NCBI GenBank assembly: GCA_016858145.1
Contig: JAEHOE010000132.1
Coordinates: 186,001 to 250,000 of the forward strand
Length of the DNA stretch: 64,000 nt
Reading direction: 5' to 3'
Origin: Edaphochlamys debaryana
Lineage: Eukaryota > Chlorophyta > Chlorophyceae > Chlamydomonadales
Position numbers and translations under genes: made by a program. Positions within the stretch are counted from its first letter, which is position 1. Each line of letters opens with the position of its first letter. The notes below the pieces were generated by a model, which worked only from the letters and a program-made list of their open reading frames with translations, did no database searches and was not told where the DNA came from. Positions 15,501 to 26,500 of the stretch are shown here, piece by piece.

Positions 15501-18500
15501 CCCACCAGTCCCCCGCCTCCCATTTGCAAGCTCTTCCGTCCACTCCCCTCCCCCCCTCAGGCCACAAACACAACGGAGGAGCGGCGGCAGCTGCTGGTGG
15601 GGAACATGGCAGGGAGGGAGGGGGGTACCGTAGGAGTGGGGCGGAGTAGGACATATCGCCTGGGGCTGGGAGGGTTCAGTGCGCTGTGCGTGTGGGTAGG
15701 GGCAAGCCTGGATCTCACCGCATCGTCTGTCGCCTGCCCCCCGTGCCTGGATTCCAGATCCGCGCCTTCCACGGCCGGTTCCAGTACTTCTTCATCGAGA
15801 GCATCTGCACGGACGAGAAGGTGCGGGAAGCTGGGGATCAGCCCAGGGGATCAGTCCTTGGTCAGGATTCAGGATCCAGGACGAGGTTGAAGCCCCTTGG
15901 GTCGGAGAATGCGTGGATCGAGAAGGTGGCGGAACATGGGGGCCTTTTCCTGGCGACTCGAGCTATGAGCTCTGCGCAAAGGAGGAAGTGACATCCGCTG
16001 CCGTGAGCCCTTCCCCCTTCCGCCCTCTCCCCCCTCCCTCTCCCCCCTCCCCCCCCTGTCAGGTCCTGGAGCAGAACTATCGCTTCAAGATGCAGTACTC
16101 CCCCGACTACCGGGGCATGGAGATGGGGCAGGTACGGCAGGGGCTGACGCGTGCATCAGTAAGTTGGTGGGCCTGGGCCCAAGGTTGAAAGGTTGAGAAG
16201 CAAGGCGACGGGGCTGAGGACTCGGAGGACTTACACACGTCCAAGGGTGCTAAGGCTGTGGAAGGAGAAAGCAAGGCGACGGGGCTGCGGCGGGGCGAGT
16301 GGACCTCCTGATTGCCCCTGCCACACGGGGTTGTGCCAGAAAGAGAGGGCAGACAGAGGACTGCGAGCGAAAAGCGCCCTAGCCAGCTCACCACCTGTAT
16401 GGCGCGTCTGCCGTCTTCTCACCCGCGCCTCCCAATGTTGTCGTCTGCACGACATCTGCAGCACGAAGGATTGGCCCCTACCTCTCTGCCCCTGCCCTCC
16501 TCTTTCCGCTACCCCCCCAGTCCCTGCTGGACTTCAAGTGCCGGATCCAGAAGTACGAGGAGGTGTACGAACCCATCGAGAACAGGTACGACTGTACGGC
16601 ATTGTACGGCTGGCCGTTGTATGCTGGCGCCTTCTCCGTGTTTGTAACGCGGGGGCCCTCACGCGTCTCCTCCTCCCCTCGATCCCCCTTTCCACGGTCT
16701 GGCTGGGCACGGATGCCGGTACATTGCATCTGCATGTATGACACGGTACTGCCCAGCTGTGACGCCTCCGGGCCCCTTCACCCCCTCCCCCCGCCCAGGA
16801 ACATCCACTACATCAAGCTGATCGACATGTGAGCAGGCAGCGCACGTGGCAGTTGGCGGTTGGAGGGCAGTTGACGGGTGAACGGCAACAGCGTGCTTGG
16901 GCGTTGACAACAGCAGGGTGGTCCCCCAGCAAGAGCACGAGGTCGGTCCCTTCCCTCGCCAAGACAAGAAGGTCCTGATGCAATTGCTTCTCCCCTCCTC
17001 AACCCTTTCCTCCTCCCCCCTTTCCCTTCAGGGTCACGGGGCGGGGCCACATGGACGTGAACCGCATCTCGGGCTACCTGCCCGGCAAGATCGTCTTCTT
17101 CCTGATGCAGGCAAGAGGGGGGGGGGGAAGGGGGGGCTTCTCGCAGGCACGCCTGCGAAAGGAGAGAAAGGGGAAACTCCCTGATGCAGGGAAGCGGGGA
17201 GGAAGGGGGATAAGAGGAGGAAGGGGGAGAGGAGACGGAGGAGGAAGGAAGGAAGGTATGGGGCGATACCTGCCCGGCAAGATCGTGTTCTTCCGCATGC
17301 GGGCAAGAGAGGGGGCGGGAGGGCGGGTGGTACAGGGAAAGGGGAGGAGTGAAGCGCCGCGTTTGTGGCTAAGTGGATACGCATCGCTTCGGAGTGTACA
17401 GGCAGAAGGGGCAGCGAAGGACAAGCGGGCAGGGAGGCCGGGGGCCCTTGAGAGGACCTGTTAGTCCTGCAAGCCACGCAGAGCGTTTGGAAGGACGACA
17501 AGCCCGCAGGGCGTGCGTCGGGACAAGGATGCGGGCTCTGTGGTATACCGCCAGTCGCCCCATCTTCCTGCCCCTCGCCTCCCCCAGGTGTGCAAGGCGG
17601 GTATGGCCCAGGCGCGGCGCATCTGGCTCACCCGGCACGGTGCGTGCGGGGAGGTGGGGCGTGGAAGGGGAGGGGCATTGCGTTGGGGGCAAAGGACAGA
17701 TGGGGCGGGGGCATGGAGGTTGGGGCAGGGCTAGCTAGCCCCTCTGATTATCGACGCCCGGCCCCGCGCAATGGTGACCCAAGCCTGGCCCACCCTCTAC
17801 GCCCCCTTCCCTCCCCTCCCCTCTTGCCTCCCTCCCCTCCCTCTTGCCTCCCCCCCCAGGCCAGTCCGAGTTCAACCTCGTGGAGCGGATCGGGGGCGAC
17901 TCCAACCTCGCACCCGCCGGGGAGGTGTACGCGCGCTGCCTGCCGGACATGCTCATCGGCCGCCTGCCGCTGGTGGGTGGGGGAAAGGAGGGGGGAAGGG
18001 AGGGGGAAAGGAGGGCGTGTGTGTTTCGGCACGTGCCACTCGTGGGACTGCCCGCGAGCCTGCCGGACATGCTTACCGGCCGCCTGCCGCTGGTGGGTGG
18101 GGGGAAGGGGAGAACTGGGAGGAGAGGGGGGCGGGGACAAGGAGCGTGTGTGGGGGGGGAACTGACATGCTGATCAACTGTCTCCCCCCCTCCCCCTCTT
18201 TCCCCCCCCCCCCAGACGGACGACGAGCAGTGCGTGCCCGTGTCCGTGTGGACCTCCACCCTGCGCCGCACCATCCAGACAGCCCGCTACCTGCCCTTCC
18301 CCAAGCTGAGGTGGAAGGCCCTGGACGAGATCCAGGCCGGTGAGTCAGGGCCGTACAACTGCATCGAGTTGCAGATTTGGATCTGGTTCTGACATGGGTG
18401 TGAGGGCAGAGGGGTGGCGACACAGTCGGATCTGGAGCGCTCAACACCAGCTGTGGTGTGGCGGAATCCCTGTTCCACATGAGCAAAGTCCCCCGGTTCG

Positions 18501-20830
18501 CCTCTGCAACCCGCCGCCAACCCCCACCCGCCCTGCCGTATAGGCACGTGCGACGGACTGACGTACGAGGACATCGCACGGCAGTCCCCGGACGAGTTCG
18601 CGGCGCGGTCCAAGGACAAGCTGCGGTACAGGTGCGTACGGTACGGCAAGCAGTACGGCCGTGTGAGGTCATGTCTCATGCCTCCTGCAATGCGGCTAGG
18701 GAACTGGTGAATCCACGTGAAATTTTTCTTCTCTCCTCCTACCCCCTCCTGCCCCCCTCTCCCACTGTCCTGCTCTCCCCCTGCCCCCCTCCCCCCCCTG
18801 TCAGGTACCCGGCCGGCGAGTCGTACATGGACGTGATCCAGCGCCTGGAACCCGTGATCATTGAGATGGAGCGAGAGAAGGAGTGCATCGTGGTGGTGGG
18901 CCATCAGGTACGGCACGCACACTGTACGGCACCGTATGTGCAGCAGTGTACGGCATGCGGGTTGGCGGGGGCTTCGAAGGCTCGTCCGGCCCAATCGCCC
19001 ATCGGAGCATCAACCACCTACAAACCAACCGCTCCCCCTTCCCAATGCCAAGCGCCCATTGCACCACAAGCAACACAAGCAACTGACTCTCCAACGAAGT
19101 TACCCGTCCACCCGCCCATCACACACACAGGCCGTGCTCCGCGCCATCCTGGGGTACTTCATGGCCAAGCCCCTGGCGGTGAGGGGGGGGGGGCGAGGTG
19201 GACAAAACGGTAGAGGGGGCGACAGGGTACAGGGGCAGGGAGGAAGGGACAATCTGGGCAGGAGGGGGTCGGCGGTTTGGAGGGGGTGCCGCTACAAGAG
19301 CCCCTGGCGGTGAGGGGGCGGGGAGGGGGGGGGTTGCGGAAGGGGGGGTGCTCGGGGCGGATGGGGACAGGGGGCAGGGTAGCAGGCACGGTAGCGGCAC
19401 GCATTCTCCAACCCAAACCCCATTCCAACGCCCACCCCAACCGCCAACTGCCAACCGCCAACCGCCCACAGTCCATCCCCACGCTCGACGTGCCGCTCCA
19501 CACCCTCATCGAGCTCCGGCCCCGCCCCGACGGCACCATGGACTTCGACTACATCCCGCTGCCGCCCGACGCCGCCTCCGTCGCCGCCGCCGCCGCCGCC
19601 GCCACGCCTGGCGGCGGCGGCGGCGGCGGCAGCTGCCTGGGCAGCCCGCTGCTGTCGCCCGTGTACAATCACCTCCGCCGGGAGGCCCGCGCCGGCGGCG
19701 GCGGCGGCGCCGGCAGTGACGGCGGCAGCGGCGACCCGCCGACGCCGACGGCGTCGTCGGGCGCCGGCATGTCCCTGCCGCCGCCGCCAGCGCCGCCGCC
19801 GCCGCCGCAGACGGCGCCGGCGCTGGCGGCCGCCGCCGCGGCGGCGTGGGGCGGCAAAGACATTCCCGTCAAGACCCCGCCTGGGGGGTCGACGGCGGCG
19901 ATGGCAGCGCCGACGGCCCCGGCGGAGGCTCCCGCCGCCGCCGTGTTCAGCACCGCCGCCGTTTCGGCGGCGACGCCGATCCCGGCGGGGCCGGCGGCCG
20001 CCGCCGCCGAGGCGGCGGCGGCGGCGGCGGCGACGCCCACCTCCGTCAGCCCCGCCACCTCCGTCTCGCTCCACAGCAGGGCGCCGTCGCTGGCGGCGGG
20101 CATCGCCGGGTCGCCAGAGCCCGTCGGCGCCCTGGCGGCGTCGCTGGCTGGCGGCGGCGTCGGCACGCCCGAGTCGCCGTCAGGCATGGCCGCGGCGGCG
20201 GCGGCGCTGGCGGCGGCGTCCGAGTCATCCCGCACGCGGCCCGTGCGGGTGCCGTACGGCGCGACCATGGGCGGCGGCGGCTCCGAGGGCGGCGCCGCCC
20301 CGTACGACACTGGATCGCCCGTACACCTCGCCGTACACCCGCCCATGCCCGTGCACTTCACGCACCCGTTCCCGCAGGCAGGCCACTCCCACTCCTTCTC
20401 CCACCCCCACTCCCCCCGCTCGCCCTCCAAGCTGGGACCCCACCTGCACGCGCCGACGTCGCCGGGAGCAGAGCACGCAGAGCACGGCCCGCCGTCGCCG
20501 GAGGCATCGCACGCAGCGCAGGCCGCCGCCACGTCAGCGCTCGACGCCATCTCGACGCTGACGTCACTGACGGAGCTCAGCCTGACGGGCCTGCCCAACC
20601 TGCCGCCCATCCACGTCAGTAAGGCTGACTCAGCCGCCGCCGCCGTCGGCGCCGCCGTCACGGAGGCGCTGGCGGCGGCCAGCGCGGCGGAGGCGGCGGG
20701 CCCGACGGCGGCGGAGGCGGCAGCGGAGGCCGACGCCGGCGCGGTGGGGGCGGTGGTCAAGGCAGCGCTCGCCAAGGCGGTTCAGGCGGCGGAGGCGCAG
20801 GCCGGGGGCGCGAGTGGGGAGCAGGCGTGA
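12512..20830 (+). CDS. PFKFB: 6-phosphofructo-2-kinase / fructose-2,6-bisphosphatase
   Basis: Bifunctional enzyme making and degrading fructose-2,6-bisphosphate, a cytosolic regulator of glycolysis versus gluconeogenesis. Secure exons: 13300-13357, 13631-13662, 14135-14232, 14476-14578, 14852-14921, 15083-15108, 15561-15596, 15758-15820, 16063-16131, 16521-16585, 16799-16828, 17032-17110, 17588-17639, 17860-17972, 18216-18339, 18544-18631, 18805-18907, 19131-19178, 19472-20830 (871 codons). Kinase motifs: P-loop VGLPGRGKTFLCNKL and IFDATNTTEERR. Phosphatase motifs: LTRHGQSEFNLVERIGGDS, TSTLRRTIQTARYL and VVGHQAVLRAILGYF. The first 160 residues are uncertain: either 12512-12888 joined to 12956-13064, or one exon 12585-13064; both end in VNFKDLSIR and keep frame. 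I see no CBM20 starch-binding domain as in land-plant F2KP. The last exon adds about 400 residues, mostly Ala/Gly/Pro. Intron after 17110 is GC-AG. Six introns contain exon-edge copies. Confidence 0.93.
14314..14366 (+). repeat. near-joined copy of an exon-exon junction inside a PFKFB intron
   Basis: Within the intron 14233-14475, 14314-14332 resembles the end of the upstream exon (TACCTCCACTGG against TACCTCAACTGG). After only about 12 nt, 14345-14364 matches the start of the downstream exon (GCTGGGCCACACCACGCGG, identical over 19 nt). The copied halves read LKRYLHW and the start of LGHTTR in different frames. Confidence 0.8.
14545..14742 (+). repeat. near-perfect tandem copy of an exon end plus intron start (PFKFB)
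   Basis: 14545-14633 and 14653-14742 are about 89 bp each at an offset of 108 bp, differing by one C/T and one G in a run. The first copy is the last 34 nt of the exon 14476-14578 (NADFFDAHNP) plus the first 55 nt of its intron; the second duplicates the donor GGTGGGGGCG. Both end with GTGTGTGTTTTGACACG. Confidence 0.93.
15091..15304 (+). repeat. three copies of the exon end ATCTTTGAT and its donor (PFKFB)
   Basis: The end of exon 15083-15108 with its donor (TTTGATGTGGGTCGGG) recurs at about 15202-15233 as CAATGTGGGTCGGG and at 15277-15304 as GGCCATCATTGATGTGGGTCGGGG. The true exon is only 26 nt long, so the copies repeat nearly the entire exon. Confidence 0.85.
16196..16290 (+). repeat. direct repeat GCAAGGCGACGGGGCTG in a PFKFB intron
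   Basis: The 17-mer with similar flanks occurs near 16199 and 16270. It does not resemble either flanking exon edge. Confidence 0.7.
17074..17308 (+). repeat. exon-end copies encoding LPGKIVFF (PFKFB)
   Basis: 17266-17308 repeats 17074-17117 at about 40 of 44 positions, including the GC donor context GGGCAAGAG. A shorter copy, CTGATGCAGGGAAG, lies near 17178. The true exon ends CTGATGCAG|GCAAGA; the far copy reads CGCATGCGG|GCAAGA. Confidence 0.88.
17937..18105 (+). repeat. exon-end copy at exactly 120 bp offset (PFKFB)
   Basis: 17938-17985 (end of exon 17860-17972, reading LPDMLIGRLPL, plus donor GTGGGTGGGGG) is repeated at 18058-18105 as LPDMLTGRLPL plus GTGGGTGGGGGG. Only a few substitutions separate them. 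Because 120 is divisible by three, use of the second donor could add 40 codons if the intervening sequence stays open. Confidence 0.92.
19169..19325 (+). repeat. exon-end copy AGCCCCTGGCGGTGAGGGGG (PFKFB)
   Basis: The last 10 nt of exon 19131-19178 and its donor (AGCCCCTGGCGGTGAGGGGG) recur at 19299-19318, offset 131 bp. Confidence 0.85.
19580..20825 (+). repeat. GCC/GGC trinucleotide-rich coding low complexity
   Basis: The terminal PFKFB exon is dominated by GCC, GCG and GGC codons encoding Ala/Gly/Pro/Ser runs. This generates long shadow frames on both strands, including a 368-codon minus-strand frame that is not a gene. Confidence 0.85.
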
Positions 20831-23397
20831 ACGGGCGGCGGCAGCGGCCTGCAGGCTGCGCGGTTGCCACCGGCGCGACGACATCCCGGCGGGGCCGGCC
20901 GGCGGCAGGTCACGTCGAAGCTTGAGGGAGGGTCGGAAGGGCACTGGAGGCGCCCTGGCTGCCTGCCGGGTGGCCCACACAGGCAGCACCGAGGCGAGCA
21001 GGCCCCATCGGTTTGATCCCCCACACTGCTAGCGGTGAGGCCTCACGCTGACAACCTCTTGGCGCACTGCACTGGCGCACGGGACTGCCTGGGTCGTGGG
21101 GCTAACGCCCATTCCGGCGGGGCCGGCCACTGGAGGCGTTTGGAGGCCCCCCTGCTGCCCGGCCCTTCAACCTCTCGGCACACGACACTGCCTGCAGCGT
21201 GGGGCCGACGTCCTGGGCTGTGGCAGAGGCAGGGGCAGCGCTTGCCGAGGAGTCATGACGGGAAAAACTTGGCGGAAAGCCTCTCTGGTACGGGCCATAG
21301 CCTGGACGGGAGGAGGGGGCGGAGCCGGCGACAGCCGCCGTGGCTATAGCACAACCTCTGGCGCGTGGCTGAGCTCAGCGGCGAGCCAGCGGCAGCGGAG
21401 GCGGAGCGAACGGTAGGGAGGAGGACGTCGTGGTCTGGAGGGGTACCGGTATTGCGTGGGCCACGGGACGGTCAGTGGGGAGTAGGAGCAGGAAAGACAC
21501 GTACCGTTAGCAACTTGGAGCCGTGTTGCGTGGGCAAGTGGGGCGGGCAGACATGGGCAGGCGTGGCGCTGCAGGTGGCGGCAGCGTGGCGGGGAGTGGG
21601 GAAGTACACTGACGGCAGCTGGCTTGAGCAAGGCTTGGCCTCTCGCCCTTGCGACGAAGGGGCGGACACGCAGGTGGAGGGGGGCGCTCCCGGACTGTCC
21701 TTGGGCGTGCGTTTGGGCCGTGCCTTGCTAGGCCTGACCGGCTGGGTCTGGCGTTTTGGGGGTGAAGGTTTGCTTGGGCCTCGTGCCGGCGAGAGGGCTT
21801 CGTGGCAGCGTGAAGGGCAGGGGTGCAGGAGGGTATAGCGCAGGAGCCCCGTGTCATTGGGTCGGCGTGTTTCGGTGCCATTCGTGGCTGCCGGCGTGTG
21901 CAGTATGGTGTGCACAGCACTTTGTGAACCTGCTAGGGTCGAGTGGTGTGCGGTGTGTCATGAGGGCTAGATGGCATAGGACGACACTAGGGCAGGCTTC
22001 TTGCAGGTGTGGAGCCCTTCGAGGCTTGGCGCTTTACCGGTGTTACCGGCGTGATCTGCGGAGTTTGTGAGCAGGATGCTTGCGTCCGCTTGTGTGGTAC
22101 GACAACATTAGGGAGCGATGACGGATACGGTGTCGAGTACATGAAGCTATTCAGACCCTTGGCCCTTACTCCCCGTGGTCACCTCGCGTCGATACCTCGT
22201 GTCGGTCAGGGATCCCTGCTTGTCGGCAGTGGCCCGGCACGCTGCACCGGCGCAAATGATCTGATCTTGGCGATGCCGCTGGAGGCACGGAGCCGCAGCG
22301 GCGGCAGCACAACAAATGATGTCTGCTACTATAAACGGGACGCTGGTTGTCTGCTACTGGTTTCATACCTCCGCTTCAGATCGTGCTTCAGCACTCGGCT
22401 AGCGGTCGGTCGACAGGGAGCAGCCACGTAGTATGCGGGCTGACGGCTGAGGGGTGCGGGCGGTGAGTACGGGCAGCGCCCCCGCCGCCCTGGTCCTCAT
22501 CGGCATCGTGGTGCGGAACGCGGACCGGAGCGGGCGATGGAGGAGAGGCGGTGGCTGGCGGCAGCAGCCCGCCCTGGGCCCTGGCGGGTAGCTGGGACGA
22601 GCGCAGAGCAGAGCGAGCGGTGCGTGGCACGGCAGCGGCGGGGATGACGGCTGTGGCGTGATGAGGCCTAGCAGGGGGAGTGGCGTGGCGGCGGCGGCGG
22701 CGGCGGTAGGTGGGGCGGCACTGATGGCCGGGTGGCAGGGGCGAGGAGTTTTGGCTTGGGACGCATGCAGTGACCGCATTGCGGTCGAGTTGTCCGGTCG
22801 GAGAGGTTTGGGACTGGGACTTGGGTTGACTCCGCCAGGGCCTCGCGGGTCCGACCCCTGCCCTGCACGTCGCCCCCTGCGCCGCCCGCGACCCACCGGC
22901 GACCCACCGGCCATGCATACCCGACGCCAACAGTCCCGCTCGCTAAGGGGGCAAGCCCGGGCTGCTGCGCGGCTCAGTGGGACTGGGACGCGTGTCGCCA
23001 CGTCGCGATGAGAGTTCACCGAGTTCAAAAGTGAAGGGTTCACTTCGGAAGTCCGAAGAAAACAGGCTGTCGTGCATGCACACATAGTTCAGCACTGCCA
23101 GGCAATTGCTTTGTTGCCCAGTTGGAGAGCAACAGCGCGCACGCACCCATGTGGCAGGTCGCCGACGACGGCCGACGGTACGAGGTGTGTGCCTGCTGCC
23201 CACACTCTTCCTAGGCTCAGGCGTGGATACTATTCCAACCTGTGAGTCGCAGCAGTGACTGGGCTGCCGGTAGTTCCTGGACCCGACCGGCCGCTGGCTG
23301 CGCTGGGGTGGGCTGGGGTCCCGCTGGGGACCCGCGTTGGGACCACGAAGTGCAATGAAACCGCGAAGTCGGTATGCCCGACTGGCCCCCTGGCGCG
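20831..23397. other. intergenic, no gene supported
   Basis: PFKFB 3' region followed by about 2 kb with no recognisable coding exon. 22440-22930 is GC-rich with long overlapping open frames on both strands but no family signal or splice structure. Confidence 0.5.
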
Positions 23398-23406
23398 TAT
23401 ATTTAT
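23398..23406 (+). promoter_or_regulatory. TATA box of the secreted proline-rich protein gene
   Basis: TATATTTAT, an AT island in a GC-rich context, about 130 bp before the start codon at 23535. Confidence 0.6.
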
Positions 23407-23534
23407 GGGCTGTATGCAAAATAACTGAGCGCATAACTGTGGCTGTCCATATAGGTCTGGTCGCGACACAGCGCGTGCGTGCGTGCCCACCTGCGCAGCG
23501 TACTTGTGCGCGCCTGCGCGCGCGCGCCAGCGCG

Positions 23535-26500
23535 ATGTACACCGCACAGTTAGCTCTATGTTGCATTGCGCTCCTCGTCGCAGCGGCGGTGGCCGCGCGA
23601 CCGCCGCTGGATGGGATCATCGGCAGCTGGCGCGGCGCAATAGCGAGCGGGCAGCGGTGCTACACCCTTGACATTACGGCAGATGGAAAGATGATCGACG
23701 TAAGGCGACAGGCCAAGTGCGGTTGGGGATCGGAGGCGTGTGGGCCCGCCCTTCGCCCCGTGCCCCTCCCTGTCTGCGCTACCTGTCTCATCAACCGTTT
23801 TAGCAGCAGACTTCTCCCAAACCTCTAACTTCTTCGCCCCGCCCACCCGCCTTTGCAGCAATTCCACGCCACCTCAGACTGTGATGCGCCTCCCGACCCC
23901 AGCAAGGGCTACCTCGTTCAGACCAGCACCATCCTCGCGGCATCCTGCGTGGATGTGACTGGGGGCCTCCAGCAGTACAGCCTCTACAAGGTGAGCGAAT
24001 GGCGTGCTTGACGGGATCCTCATCGTGGTTCTGGAGATCCGAGATCCGGGCACTAGTAGATTCACGCCTTGCCGTTATTCGCCGGAACCTGCCCCTGCTT
24101 GGCCGGACAGGGCTGCTGCACGTTGAATGGACCCCTGCTTTGCCAACCCCTACCCCGCCCTCGGCAGCCCCAGATCCCCACTCCTTCTGCCGTTTCATGT
24201 CCCCCCCTTCCCCCCCCCAGGTCATCTACCACGACGTCAACAAACCGTCCATTCTGGAGTGCGCCCTGTTCACCCGCACCCGCGACGGACGCCTGTCCCT
24301 CTTCTGGGGCGGTTACTACGCCTGCCCCCGTGTCGGCCCATCCGGCCAACCGTACGACGTTCGTAACACCCTGTCGTACAACTCTAGTACGAACACGCTC
24401 GAGTCAGTTTCTGCCATAGCACACAGCTGCAGCAGTGTGACCGAGTTACCGGGACCGGCTGACTCGGTTACCTTGCCAGCAATGGACCGGGCGCTACCGT
24501 TCGTTGAAGACTTCGAAGGAACAACGCCTGAGCTGTGGGACGCCAGCGTCAGCACGTACGACAGGCTGTCGTACCGATCACGTGAGGACGGCGGCGGCTT
24601 GGAGGCTGTCGTGGGGCCGTCAGGCACGCAGGTGGGCCCGGCAGTGTGAGCGGAGGAGGAGAGAAAGTGCTTGGGGGCCTCGTCCCCCCCCCCCCAGCTA
24701 GCCGCAATAACCTGTAACCTTCACTCGAACGCCCAATCTTGCCACGGCCCCGCCCCTTCCGCCCCTTCCACCCCTCCCTAACCCCCCTGCCCCCCCTCCC
24801 CCAGGCCTACCTCCAGACCCCACCCATGGTCGTGTCGTCTGCGGCGGCGGCGGGCGGTACGGCAACGCTGAAGCTTGAGAAACTGGTGCTTCCCGTGCAG
24901 GTGAAGAGGCATGCTTAGTAAGGCAGCGGTTATATGTTGGCTCAAGGGGGATCTGAGTGGGCCTCGTCGGCTGACGTGTACCTGACAGGGGAGGAGGGTG
25001 GGCGGTTGAGGAGGGCGGGTTAAGGAGGGGAGAGGAGGGAGGGGAGGGAGAGGGGACCGTCAGGCAGTTCCTCCCAATTGAGGCCCACTCTCATCTGCTG
25101 AACCCCTGCCTGGACCGCCCCCCCCCCCGCTTCCTCCTTCTGCGCCACTTCATCCACCCCTCCTGCGCAGAGCTTTGCCGGCCGACTCGTCTTCGAAACG
25201 CCGATCTTCAACATCGTCTATTCAACCGACAACGGTCGCACGTGGATCCCGCTGTTCGAGTTTGAGTTCAACGGCTGGACCGGAAGCCCGAGCAGTGAGT
25301 ACTGAACTAACTGGTATCAGTCCAACGGGTCCCCGCTAACCCCCATGCAACCCCCTGGCCCTTCACTCCCGCCGCTCCGCTTACACACAGTACTCCTTGC
25401 TCCCGTGCCCACCCAAGCTTCCAGCCCAGCGCGGCCCCTGTATCTCTGCTACATTCTACCTCTCCAAGCTTCGGTCGCAGCCGAGCGCAGCCTCAAACCC
25501 TAGTCACTGAGTGCCCTACCGGTACACGTGCCTGTACCGGCGCCCACTAACCGTCTGCCCCATCTCTCATGTCAACGTGTGGCTCATCACTCGTTCCCGT
25601 GGCTGCGGCCTCTGGCCGTCGGCGGCTGTCTCGGGGCAGCAGCGGATGCTTCAAATCCACACCTACCTACCGTACTGCACGCCACACGCGCATGCAGGGT
25701 CGAACCTCTTTGACTACGAGGCGACCGTCTCCGTGAATGGAACGCTCCAGCTGCAGGTAGGGGTGCCTGCCGTTCGCTCGCATTTGCGCCTGCTGCTACC
25801 CTGCTAGCTCCAGGGCCGCCCCGGGGCGCATCCCACACCCTTGCGTACGACCGGTGCAAAATAGGTCCAGGATCCATGCGGTGGATGGCACGTACTGCCG
25901 TGCGTGTACTACCGTGCGTGTACTACCGTGCGTGTACTGCCGTGCGTGTACTACTAGCGAGGCACAGACACGTTGTGGCTGTCTCTCTCCCGCCTGCTGC
26001 CTCACCTCGCCCTGCCTCATCCGCTGCACGTGATGGACCCTACCGACCGCACGTGCACTTAGTTTGTCCCTTGCCGTACGTGCCGTACGTGTCATTGCCG
26101 CATGCGCCCCGCCGCCTGCCTGCAGGGGGGGCTCGACATCGTGATCCTCCGCATCGAGGCCTTGTGTGAAGCAGGGCTGCAAGACAGCACCCGGGCCCCC
26201 TTCGTAATGGACGGCCTCACACTCACCGGCGCCACGTACATCGGTACGAACGATGTCGTACCGACCGACGCGGATCCATTCGTGTCGTACACGCCGCTGC
26301 CAGGCAGCACAGGCAGTACCACCGTGCTCGTCCCACTGAGTACGACGGGTTTCGAGCAGGGTTTCGACCAGCTCGTGTTCCTCGAGTCAACGACCTGGAT
26401 CACGAGCACGAGGACTCGTGGCAATATGCAGCCCTTCCGAGGCGCGCGAATGGCGGTCGGTGGAGATGAGAGTCAGACTTTTAGGTCGGCTGATTTGCTC

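Noticed and set aside
19669..20775. 368-codon minus-strand open frame rich in Ala/Val
   Set aside because: It is the complement of GCC/GGC repeats in the terminal PFKFB exon; no domain, no promoter, no splice context.
22438..23010. overlapping 180-228 codon frames on both strands
   Set aside because: Mutual shadows in GC-rich DNA with no family signal or splice structure.
23337..23534. upstream in-frame extension of the proline-rich protein start
   Set aside because: It covers the TATA box and would bury the signal peptide; the ATG at 23535 gives a normal secretory start.
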